64,000 nucleotides of DNA. Origin: an uncultured Candidatus Melainabacteria bacterium. Lineage in GTDB: Bacteria; Cyanobacteriota; Vampirovibrionia; Gastranaerophilales; Gastranaerophilaceae. Shown in pieces: positions 1-7,235 of the stretch (within the stretch, counting starts at the first letter, position 1; each line of letters begins with the position of its first letter). The notes beneath the pieces are model-generated. The model was not told where the DNA came from. It did no database searches and saw nothing but the letters and a program-made list of their open reading frames with translations. Position numbers and translations under genes: made by a program. The DNA lies in assembly GCA_934700385.1 (NCBI GenBank), contig CAKUXO010000004.1, positions 30,250 through 94,249 of the forward strand. Reading direction: 5' to 3'.

Positions 1-252
1 TTTTGATTTTGCAACAGACTTATAGCTATCATACCCTGTTGCTAAAGCGCTAGAGCGAGTAAAAACATCTGCCCCATTATTTTTCATTGTGGTGCTTATA
101 TTTTTAAAAGCCTCATGGTTTTGAGCTTTCAGCGCATTTTGAACCCCTCTATGAGTTTTAACTGCACTAAGAGCACTTCCGGCTGTTGTTACAGTAGGAA
201 AAAGCAAATATGAACCTAATGAGGATGAATTGTTGTTAACTTCAGACGACAT
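1..252 (-). CDS. Hypothetical protein, N-terminal part only
   Basis: The first 84 codons of a gene read leftwards and run off the window edge with no stop. It begins MSSEVNNNSSSLGSYLLFP and is preceded by a good ribosome site (GGAGTTAT before ATG). The visible part is Ser/Asn-rich at the very N-terminus, followed by a short hydrophobic, Ala/Thr/Val-rich stretch (about residues 14-29) and then a polar helical region. I do not recognise the family. The hydrophobic stretch could be a membrane or glycine-zipper-like segment, as in the 62494-62940 protein, but too little is visible to say. Confidence 0.7.
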   Translation of the reverse strand, partial: MSSEVNNNSSSLGSYLLFPTVTTAGSALSAVKTHRGVQNALKAQNHEAFKNISTTMKNNGADVFTRSSALATGYDSYKSVAKSK

Positions 253-334
253 AATAACTCCTTACATATTAATAAAGTATTTTTTAAGAAAAAAATTGCC
301 TTACAATATTAAAAATTTTTGTTATTATTAAATT

Positions 335-700
335 ATGAACTACAATTTGAAACATTATGCTTATATAGGCGATTGTGTTTGGGAAATGTTTATTAGAAAA
401 CTTGTTATAAATAAAACCCAAAGCCAAAGTCAAATGCACAAAATTGCAATAAAATATGTTTGTGCGCAATTTCAAGCAGAGATGATTAATTTTATTTTAG
501 ATAAATTGAATGAGGATGAGCTTGAAATTCAAAAAAGAGGAAGAAATTTAAAAATGACAATAAATAAGAAGAATAATCCTCAAATTCATTCTCTTGCAAC
601 CTCTTTTGAAGTTGTTTTAGGATATTTATATTTAAACAATGAAAAAAGATTAAATGAAATTTTAGAATTAATTAAAAATAATCTTGAAGAATTAAAATAA
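335..700 (+). CDS. mrnC: Mini-ribonuclease III (MrnC-like)
   Basis: A 121-residue single RNase III catalytic domain without a double-stranded RNA binding domain. Diagnostic motifs are YIGDCVWE at residues 10-17 (Asp13 and Glu17 as metal ligands) and TSFEVVLGYLYL at 89-100 (Glu92). In Firmicutes and cyanobacteria Mini-III trims the ends of 23S rRNA precursor and other double-stranded RNAs; that role is family knowledge. It stands in front of a two-component pair with a 19-base gap, which need not mean a functional link, since mrnC is usually beside cysS or rlmB, neither of which is here. Confidence 0.88.
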   Translation: MNYNLKHYAYIGDCVWEMFIRKLVINKTQSQSQMHKIAIKYVCAQFQAEMINFILDKLNEDELEIQKRGRNLKMTINKKNNPQIHSLATSFEVVLGYLYLNNEKRLNEILELIKNNLEELK

Positions 701-719
701 AAAAAGATATAATAAACTT

Positions 720-1439
720 ATGAAAAATATTAAAGAAGAATTTATTTCAACCTTATCTCATGAAATTAGAACACCTCTAACAAGCATTAAAGGCTTTTCT
801 CAAACAATGCTTTCTTCTTGGGATAAATTGGATGATGAAAAAAAGAAAGAATTTTTAAAAATAATTTTAAATCAATCTCAAAGATTAATTAATCTTGTTG
901 AAAATGTTTTAAATGTTGCAAAAATTGATTCTAATTCTGAAAATCTTGTTTTAACAAAAGTTTCAATTAATCAAATCATGCAAAGTTCAATTAACGTTAT
1001 TTCAATGACTTATAAAGACTTTGAATTTATCTTTGAAAAATCACAAAACGAGCTTTTTTCTTTGTGCGATATGGATAAAACCCAGCAAATTCTTTTAAAT
1101 ATTTTAGATAACGCTGCAAAATATTCTAATAATTCTAAAAGAATTCTTGTAAAAACTTATAGCCAAAATGATTTTAATGTTTTTTCAATTAAAAATTTTG
1201 GAAGCTATATCGATAAAAAAGATTATGAAAAGATTTTTGAAAAATTTTCAAGACTTGAATCTTATATTTCTTCAAGTGTTCAAGGTAGCGGCTTAGGGCT
1301 TTATATTGTTAAAAATCTTATTCAAAAAATGAATGGAAAAATTGAGATTAATTCAAGCAAAGAAGAAAATTTTTGCGAATTTTTAGTTTATTTACCAAAC
1401 TATGAAGTTGAAAAAATCACGAAAAATATAGGGGTTTAA
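720..1439 (+). CDS. Soluble histidine kinase lacking a sensor domain
   Basis: A 239-residue HisKA plus HATPase_c protein. The phosphoacceptor box LSHEIRTPLTS carries His14, the N box has NILDNAAKYS (about 127-136) and the G2 box GSGLGLYIVKNL lies near 189-200. The G1 box is altered: the usual D-x-G-x-G appears as N-x-G-x-Y around residue 159, so the adenine-contacting Asp is Asn. There is no transmembrane segment and no sensory domain: the protein starts only 13 residues before the active His, so any input must come from a partner. No good Shine-Dalgarno is seen, but TATAAT lies about 15 bases before the ATG. The next gene, a response-regulator-like protein, starts one base after this stop, so the two are almost certainly an operon. 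Confidence 0.9.
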   Translation: MKNIKEEFISTLSHEIRTPLTSIKGFSQTMLSSWDKLDDEKKKEFLKIILNQSQRLINLVENVLNVAKIDSNSENLVLTKVSINQIMQSSINVISMTYKDFEFIFEKSQNELFSLCDMDKTQQILLNILDNAAKYSNNSKRILVKTYSQNDFNVFSIKNFGSYIDKKDYEKIFEKFSRLESYISSSVQGSGLGLYIVKNLIQKMNGKIEINSSKEENFCEFLVYLPNYEVEKITKNIGV

Positions 1440-1440
1440 G

Positions 1441-2718
1441 TTGTATAAAATTGCGATATTGATTATTAGTTCAAGAAAAGAGCTTTCAATTAAATATAAA
1501 AAATTAATTGAAGGTTTAAATCAAAATGCAATTATTTCAAATAATCTTTCAAGCGCTCTTTCAATAATTCAAAAAGAACGCCCAGAATTCATCATTATTT
1601 CAGATACAATTAAAGAAAAATTAAGCGATTTTATTAAAAAAATAAGAATTTTAACATATAACAATCGCCCCGTTGTAATTGCCGTTTCAAAATCAAGCGA
1701 TTTAGAAGATAGGCTTTTAGCCTTTGAATCTGGGGCAGATGACTTTTTAGGAGAAGAAATTTCAAAAACAGAATTTCAAATGCGCCTAAAAGCGCATTTA
1801 AGAAGATATATTGAAACTTCATTAAATCCTATTACAAATATTGTTAATAAAAATATTACTCAAAAGGCGCTTGAGCGCTCACTAAATCATGAAAATGACG
1901 TTGCTTATCTTTTAATTAAAATTAAAAATTTAGATGAATATAGAAAAACCCATGGTGAAATTGCTTATGAAAAAATCTTGCAAACCCTTGGGGCGATAAT
2001 TAATTCAACTTTATCTAAGGAAGATTTTATCGGTCATAATTTTGAAAATGAATTAATTTTAATAACTAATTCATTTAAAATGGAACAAATTGCTTCTTTT
2101 TTAACTTTTGCTTTTGATAACATTTTAAATAAATTTTATTCTCAAGATGAATTTCAAAATAATTTCACAATTCAATCAAGCGATTCAACAACTGAAAATA
2201 GAATTGGTTTAATGCGTCTTTGTGTTTCAGGATTAGAAAAAAATGAAACATACACAAACGCAAAAGATGTTTTAAATGTTTTATATGAATTAAATAATTT
2301 GTGTCGGGTTGAAAATTCTTCTAATTATATAATTGATAGGGTTAAATTAAAAGGAGAAGTTTCAAAAAAACAAGATAATAAAAATGTTTTAATTTTAGAA
2401 CCCGATAGCGCCCTGTCTTATTTATTAAAAAATGTTTGCGAATTGAACAAAATTAATGTTCAACTAGCAAAAGATGAAGAAGATTTTTATTTTTTATATG
2501 AAAAATTAACTCCAAAAGTTGTTGTATTAGATTGGGGTAAAGATAAAAATTCATCAACTCTTAAAATTGCAAAGAAAATTTCAAAAGATAAAACAAAATT
2601 AATCTTTTCATCTTCTTATCTAAATAAAAAAGAAATCCTTAAAACAGGCGCAGATGTTTATATTCCAAAGCCTTATGAAGTTGATGATATGATTGAATGG
2701 ATTAAAAAATTTTTATAA
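1441..2718 (+). CDS. REC / degenerate GGDEF / REC response regulator
   Basis: A 425-residue protein with a TTG start one base after the kinase stop. Residues 1-125 form a receiver domain, with acceptor Asp in the IIISDT strand and a GADDFL stretch. Residues about 130-290 look like a GGDEF fold that has lost its signature: GHNFENELIL stands where GG[DE]EF would be. Residues 315-425 form a second receiver, with EPD near its start, VVVLDWG (acceptor Asp) and a final PKPYEVDD containing the conserved Lys. The layout resembles PleD-type proteins with the receivers split around the cyclase. Loss of the GGDEF signature argues against c-di-GMP synthesis; the middle domain may bind GTP or act as a scaffold. 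Paired with the preceding kinase. Confidence 0.82.
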   Translation: MYKIAILIISSRKELSIKYKKLIEGLNQNAIISNNLSSALSIIQKERPEFIIISDTIKEKLSDFIKKIRILTYNNRPVVIAVSKSSDLEDRLLAFESGADDFLGEEISKTEFQMRLKAHLRRYIETSLNPITNIVNKNITQKALERSLNHENDVAYLLIKIKNLDEYRKTHGEIAYEKILQTLGAIINSTLSKEDFIGHNFENELILITNSFKMEQIASFLTFAFDNILNKFYSQDEFQNNFTIQSSDSTTENRIGLMRLCVSGLEKNETYTNAKDVLNVLYELNNLCRVENSSNYIIDRVKLKGEVSKKQDNKNVLILEPDSALSYLLKNVCELNKINVQLAKDEEDFYFLYEKLTPKVVVLDWGKDKNSSTLKIAKKISKDKTKLIFSSSYLNKKEILKTGADVYIPKPYEVDDMIEWIKKFL

Positions 2719-2721
2719 AAT

Positions 2722-3516
2722 TTATTTAACTAAATGAGTGCCGATAAAATTATTTTGCGGATTTTCTTTATCTAAATCAAGCTGAATTATTTTATAAGCT
2801 CCTTGTTTAGAATAGCTTTCAGTTATAACGTTATAAATTCCAAAATTATTAACTTCTTGGTTATCCCCATAATGTCCTGAAACAATCATTTTAACGTTAT
2901 TATGCTTTTTTAAAACTTTTAAATATTCTTCCATTTTTGCTGTTTGTAACCATAAAGATTTAGCAGGATAAACTGGAAAATGTTGCAAGATAATAACATC
3001 ATCATTTTTATGTTTAGTTAAGGTTTTATCAAGCCACATAAGCTCTTGCGGAGTGTAATATCCGTTTGAAGATTGAAAATATTGCTTAGAGCCATCCATT
3101 GTTATAAAAACATAATCTTTACATTTAAAAACATAGTTTGGTTTTTTAGGGTGTCTAAAAAGCAAGGCTTTATTTACTCTTTCAAGGTAATATTTTTTTG
3201 TTATTCCGTTTGAAGATAAAACATCATTTGAACCTAATAAAACATAAACTTTTTTATTCACTTTTTTAATTAGATATAAAAAAGTGTTAAGATTATCTAT
3301 ATCTGCTTTTTGGATGTTATTTCCCCCAAAAACAACAAAATCAATGTCATTATATTGATTAATTTCTTTAATTGTTTCTTGAAGTTTCCAAGCATTTTTT
3401 GTGTTCAAATTGATATCTGTAATTTGAATAAATTTAACTTCTTTTGAAAAAGCGAAGTTAGATAATAAATTAAAAAATAATCCTATGATTAGTGTTAAAA
3501 AAGCGATTTTTCTCAT
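2722..3516 (-). CDS. Secreted calcineurin-like phosphoesterase with altered metal ligands
   Basis: A 264-residue protein with an N-terminal signal peptide (Lys/Arg, then a hydrophobic run to about residue 24). The order of blocks is that of metallophosphoesterases: ITDINL, VVFGGNN, VLLGSND, ILQHFP and VSGHYG. Compared with the family consensus (D-x-H, G-D, G-N-H-D, G-H, G-H-x-H) several ligands are replaced: the first His is Asn, the GD Asp is Gly, GNHD reads GSND, and the last block lacks its second His. This suggests a weak enzyme or one using fewer metals, or a binding protein derived from an enzyme. It converges on the regulator gene with only three bases between. Confidence 0.75.
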   Translation of the reverse strand: MRKIAFLTLIIGLFFNLLSNFAFSKEVKFIQITDINLNTKNAWKLQETIKEINQYNDIDFVVFGGNNIQKADIDNLNTFLYLIKKVNKKVYVLLGSNDVLSSNGITKKYYLERVNKALLFRHPKKPNYVFKCKDYVFITMDGSKQYFQSSNGYYTPQELMWLDKTLTKHKNDDVIILQHFPVYPAKSLWLQTAKMEEYLKVLKKHNNVKMIVSGHYGDNQEVNNFGIYNVITESYSKQGAYKIIQLDLDKENPQNNFIGTHLVK

Positions 3517-3653
3517 AGATAAAGCATAATATAAAAACGAAAAACTTAACAGGTAATTTACAAAATGTTAAAAAAATCTTAATAGAAATAGCATTTTGTC
3601 TTGATTTTTGGTAATATTGACCTACCCACAAAAAAGAAAGGGTTCAATATATA

Positions 3654-5189
3654 ATGAATAAAACATTCCAATTTTGGGCATTGTTAATGCTCTTGGGGCT
3701 TCAAAAAGCCTTTGCGCTTAATGTTGATGAAATTATGGATAAGCATGTTGCACCAATTTCAGACGCTATAGCAAACGTTATTTTTTATCAAATTAATCTT
3801 TTTGGTATAAAAATTCCTGTAATTATTTGCTGGATTTTAATTGCCGGCATATTTTTCACTTTTTATTTTAAAGGAATTTCAATTTGGGGCTTTAAACACG
3901 CTCTTGAAGTTGTTTCTTCAAAACCATCTTCTTCAGAAGATGAAACTGAAGAAAAAGAAGGCAAAGATGGATGTGGTGAAGTTTCATCTTTTCAGGCTTT
4001 AGCAACAGCATTATCTGGAACAATCGGCATTGGTTCAATCGCCGGTGTTGCAATTTCAATTTCAATTGGTGGCCCTGGGGCTGCATTTTGGATTTTTGCG
4101 GGCGCACTTTTAGGTATGTCTATTAAATTTGTTGAGGCAACCCTAGCTGTTAAATACAGAAGATTTAACCCTGATGGTTCTGTTTCAGGTGGACCTATGC
4201 ACTATATTGCACATGGTTTAACAAGAAAGAAAATGCGCTGGCTTGGTCAACCTTTATCTGTAATTTATGCTGTTTTATGTATTGGTGGCGGTATTACAGG
4301 TGGAAACATGATTCAAAGTAATCAAACGGTACATCAATTAATTTTTATAACAGGTGGAGAATCAAGTTTCTTACATGGCTTTGCTTGGGTATTGGGTTTA
4401 ATTATCGCTATTTTAATCGGACTTGTTACAATGGGCGGTATTAAAAGTATTGCTAAAATTACAACAATTCTAACTCCTACAATGTGCGTATTATACATTG
4501 TTTCAGGCTTGGTTGTTATTTTTGCTAATTTTATGAATATCCCATCTGCAATTTTATTAATAATTAGAGAAGCCTTTAACCCAACTGCTGTTGCAGGTGG
4601 TGTAATTGGTACTATAATAATCGGTTTAAGACGTTCTGTTCAATCTAATGAAGCTGGAACTGGTGCAGCTGCAATTGTTTATGCTACTGCTCAAACAAAA
4701 GAACCTGTTTCACAAGGCTTTGTTGCTTTATTAGAAACATTCTTAACAGGCGTTTTATGTTTATTTACATCTTTTGCAATTGTATTTTCAGGCGTTTTAG
4801 AATCAACCCAAGTTGGTAAAATTTCAGGAATTGAACTTGCTTCAAACGCATTTCAATCAGTAATTCCATTCTTCCCTGTTATTTTATCTTTAATTGCGAT
4901 GTTGTTTGCTCTATCAACAATTATCTCTTGGGCATATTATGGACAAAAAGCATGGACATTCTTATTTGGTGAAGGCAAAAAACGTGCTTGCACATTCAAC
5001 TTAATCTACTGCGGATTTATCGTTTTAGGTTGCGTTATGAATGTTAAATCTGTTATTGAAATTACAGATGCTATGATGATAGCGATGTGCGTACCTAATA
5101 TCATCGTTTTATATATACTTTGTCCTGAAATTAAAAAGGATTTAAGTGATTATTGCAAACGATTTAAGGTTTCAAAACTTGGTATTTAA
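3654..5189 (+). CDS. Sodium:alanine symporter family (AGCS) amino-acid transporter
   Basis: A 511-residue polytopic membrane protein. The AGCS signature region is clear: SSFQALATALSGTIGIGSIAGVA around residues 110-135, followed by GGPGAAFWIF, an EATLAVKYR segment and GGPMHYI. An acidic low-complexity stretch (SSSEDETEEKEGKDG) lies in the cytoplasmic loop before the signature. The family imports alanine or glycine with Na+ (or H+); the exact substrate here is not visible. The N-terminus MNKTFQFWALLMLLGLQKAFA looks like a cleavable signal peptide, which is unusual for this family but plausible. AAAGAAAGGG lies upstream of the start. Transcription ends at the bidirectional hairpin after the stop. 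Confidence 0.92.
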   Translation: MNKTFQFWALLMLLGLQKAFALNVDEIMDKHVAPISDAIANVIFYQINLFGIKIPVIICWILIAGIFFTFYFKGISIWGFKHALEVVSSKPSSSEDETEEKEGKDGCGEVSSFQALATALSGTIGIGSIAGVAISISIGGPGAAFWIFAGALLGMSIKFVEATLAVKYRRFNPDGSVSGGPMHYIAHGLTRKKMRWLGQPLSVIYAVLCIGGGITGGNMIQSNQTVHQLIFITGGESSFLHGFAWVLGLIIAILIGLVTMGGIKSIAKITTILTPTMCVLYIVSGLVVIFANFMNIPSAILLIIREAFNPTAVAGGVIGTIIIGLRRSVQSNEAGTGAAAIVYATAQTKEPVSQGFVALLETFLTGVLCLFTSFAIVFSGVLESTQVGKISGIELASNAFQSVIPFFPVILSLIAMLFALSTIISWAYYGQKAWTFLFGEGKKRACTFNLIYCGFIVLGCVMNVKSVIEITDAMMIAMCVPNIIVLYILCPEIKKDLSDYCKRFKVSKLGI

Positions 5190-5193
5190 AATT

Positions 5194-5222
5194 AATGCTT
5201 GGGTAAAACCAAGCATTTTTTA
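5194..5222. terminator. Bidirectional intrinsic terminator
   Basis: Nine-base stem AATGCTTGG / CCAAGCATT around a six-base loop, followed by a T run on the plus strand and preceded by an A/T-rich tract. It lies between two convergent genes (the symporter and rlmD) and can serve both. Confidence 0.85.
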
Positions 5223-5224
5223 TA

Positions 5225-6598
5225 TTAATTTTTTTCAAATGCAACAACTGCTTCAATGTGATATGTATAGGGGAATAAATCTACCCCTTGAACAAATTTT
5301 GGCTTAAAACCTTTTTTAATTAACAAAAGCATATCTCGCCTTAGGGTTTGAGGGTTGCAAGAAACATAAATAATGTTCTTTGCAATTTTAGAAATGGCTA
5401 AAAGCCCTTCTTTTTCACAGCCACTTCTTGGTGGGTCAAGAATTATATAATCAAATTCTTTTTTTTCTTTTTCAAAGTCGATAAAATGTTTTTTAGCGTC
5501 CCCTGTTAAAATTTCAAAATTTTCAATGTTATTTAATTTGAAATTTTCTTGCGCTTTTTGTGTTGCCTCTTTGTTTTCTTCAACAAGAGTTATTTTACTT
5601 GCTTTATCGCTTACCCAAATGCCAATTGCGCCAACTCCGCCATAGGCGTCTAATATTGTTGAATTTTCTTTAATTTGAGAAGCAACAACTTCAAATAAAT
5701 TAACGCTTGATAGGGGATTAACTTGAAAGAAACTAGTAGCACCAATGTTATAACTTCTTTTTTTATCGCCTTTTTCTAGGGTTTCAACAATTGAATCTTC
5801 GCCTAAAACTTTTAAGGTTATATCGCTTAAAATTTTATTTTGCTTATGGGGGTTGAAATTAACAAAAACCCCTTTAATTTCTTTAAATTCTTTTGTTATT
5901 TTTTTAGAAAAATCTAAGATATCATTTTCAATTTTTTTGTATTTTCTCTCTGGAAGATTTAAAACCAAAGTTAAAAATATTTGTTGATTATCGGATGTTA
6001 TTCTTAAAAGAATGTTTTTTAAAAGCCCTTTATCATTTTTTTCATTATAACAACCAAGGTGATAGTTTTCCCTGATGAAAGCTGCAATTTCATTAGAAAT
6101 TTCAGGTTGTAAAGGACAGAATTTAATGTTTGTTAAATCGTGCGAATTTTCTTTATAATAACCTAAAAGAACTCTTTTAGAATTTTTTGTTTCTTGAGCA
6201 GGATATTGAATTTTATGCCTATAACATTTGTCGTTTGGGCTTTTTATAACATTATAAATTTTATCTTCTTCAACTAAATTATGAAAAATGTCTTTTAAAA
6301 TTAAAGTTTTTTGTTTAATTAGATAGTCATAGTTGCAATATTGAATTTGGCAACTTCCGCAAGCATTATAAATAGGGCAAAAGGGCTTTGTTCTTTCTTT
6401 AGATGGCTCTATAATTTCAACAACTTCTCCTTTTGCATAATTTTTATTAACAGAAGTTATCTTAGCTTTCACTTTTTCATTAGGCAGAGCACCCTTAATG
6501 AAAAAAACAAAATTTTCTTCGCCTAATTTTGCAATTCCATTACCCCCAAAAGCGAGCTTTTCAATTTCTAATTCAAATATTTCTGGGTCGTTTTTCAA
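5225..6598 (-). CDS. rlmD: 23S rRNA (uracil-5-)-methyltransferase, RlmD/RumA family
   Basis: A 457-residue TrmA/RumA-type enzyme. Residues 1-65 are a TRAM domain. The [4Fe-4S] cysteines are visible as Cys74, Cys80, Cys83 and Cys161. The Rossmann SAM domain includes LDAYGGVGAIGIW and DPPRSGCEKEG, and the catalytic nucleophile lies in YVSCNPQTLRRDM. Family members methylate C5 of U1939 (RlmD) and in Firmicutes also U747 (RlmCD); which site this one uses cannot be read from sequence. The upstream 107-residue HTH gene overlaps its ATG by four bases, so the two are translationally coupled. Confidence 0.9.
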   Translation of the reverse strand: MKNDPEIFELEIEKLAFGGNGIAKLGEENFVFFIKGALPNEKVKAKITSVNKNYAKGEVVEIIEPSKERTKPFCPIYNACGSCQIQYCNYDYLIKQKTLILKDIFHNLVEEDKIYNVIKSPNDKCYRHKIQYPAQETKNSKRVLLGYYKENSHDLTNIKFCPLQPEISNEIAAFIRENYHLGCYNEKNDKGLLKNILLRITSDNQQIFLTLVLNLPERKYKKIENDILDFSKKITKEFKEIKGVFVNFNPHKQNKILSDITLKVLGEDSIVETLEKGDKKRSYNIGATSFFQVNPLSSVNLFEVVASQIKENSTILDAYGGVGAIGIWVSDKASKITLVEENKEATQKAQENFKLNNIENFEILTGDAKKHFIDFEKEKKEFDYIILDPPRSGCEKEGLLAISKIAKNIIYVSCNPQTLRRDMLLLIKKGFKPKFVQGVDLFPYTYHIEAVVAFEKN

Positions 6599-6918
6599 TA
6601 GCTAAAATACCTGTCAAAATCTACATCATCAAAAGAACATAAAAGCTGATAAATTTCATCTTCTTCATCAAGCCTTTGATAGTTAAACTCATCAAATTTC
6701 CAATATTTAGGATTTAAACCGCAACAGCGAATTATGTTGTGTTCTTGTAAAATTTTTAATTTCTTTTTAACAATGTCAAGGCTTAGTCCAACTCTTTTAG
6801 ATAATTCAACGGCAGTTATTCCTTTTGGGTTTGAATATTTTTCAGGCGTCAAAAACATAAGCTCTAAACCAACGAGCTTAAGTTCTTTGTCTTCATTTTC
6901 ATAATCATATTCAAACAT
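6595..6918 (-). CDS. Small winged-HTH-like protein
   Basis: A 107-residue acidic protein. The region around residues 33-65 (ITAVELSKRVGLSLDIVKKKLKI) reads as a helix-turn-helix, followed by a likely wing (EHNIIRCCG). The flanks are rich in Tyr, Asp and Glu. Its stop overlaps the start of rlmD (ATGA type), so it is co-transcribed with that methyltransferase; whether it regulates rlmD is unknown. No well-known family is recognised beyond the HTH. Confidence 0.72.
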   Translation of the reverse strand: MFEYDYENEDKELKLVGLELMFLTPEKYSNPKGITAVELSKRVGLSLDIVKKKLKILQEHNIIRCCGLNPKYWKFDEFNYQRLDEEDEIYQLLCSFDDVDFDRYFSY

Positions 6919-6955
6919 ACTTTTATAATACCCTAAAATGTGTTAATATTTAAGT

Positions 6956-7234
6956 ATGAAAAAAATTATTTCAATCGTATTACTTACTTTTTTATTGCAA
7001 ACGAGTGTTTTTGCAATTAATTTTGGTACATATAAAACAGAAACAGAATATGGTTTAATTGATGGTTTTAAATGGAATTTATTTAAAAGAGAAGAAGGTC
7101 AGCCTTTAGTTCAATTAAAATCTGAAACAAAAGAAGAACAAATCAGACTTGAAAAAGAAAAAAATAAGCCAAAAGAAGTTCAAGATGATGTGCAACTGTA
7201 TCGCTTTATGATAAACGACACAGTTGCTTATTAA
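6956..7234 (+). CDS. Small secreted protein with GLIDGF motif
   Basis: A 92-residue protein with a signal peptide (MKKIISIVLLTFLLQTSVFA) and a short mature part, charged and Lys/Glu-rich in its second half. It contains TEYGLIDGFKWNLF around residues 30-44. The same GLIDGF core occurs in another exported protein of this window (27614-28138, DVGLIDGFLRLLNPD). No family is recognised. It converges on the glycogen synthase gene with one base between stops. Confidence 0.65.
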   Translation: MKKIISIVLLTFLLQTSVFAINFGTYKTETEYGLIDGFKWNLFKREEGQPLVQLKSETKEEQIRLEKEKNKPKEVQDDVQLYRFMINDTVAY

Positions 7235-7235
7235 T

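Noticed and set aside
284..475. Antisense frame over the Mini-RNase III gene
   Set aside because: The sense frame has clear Mini-III motifs; the antisense frame is composition-driven.
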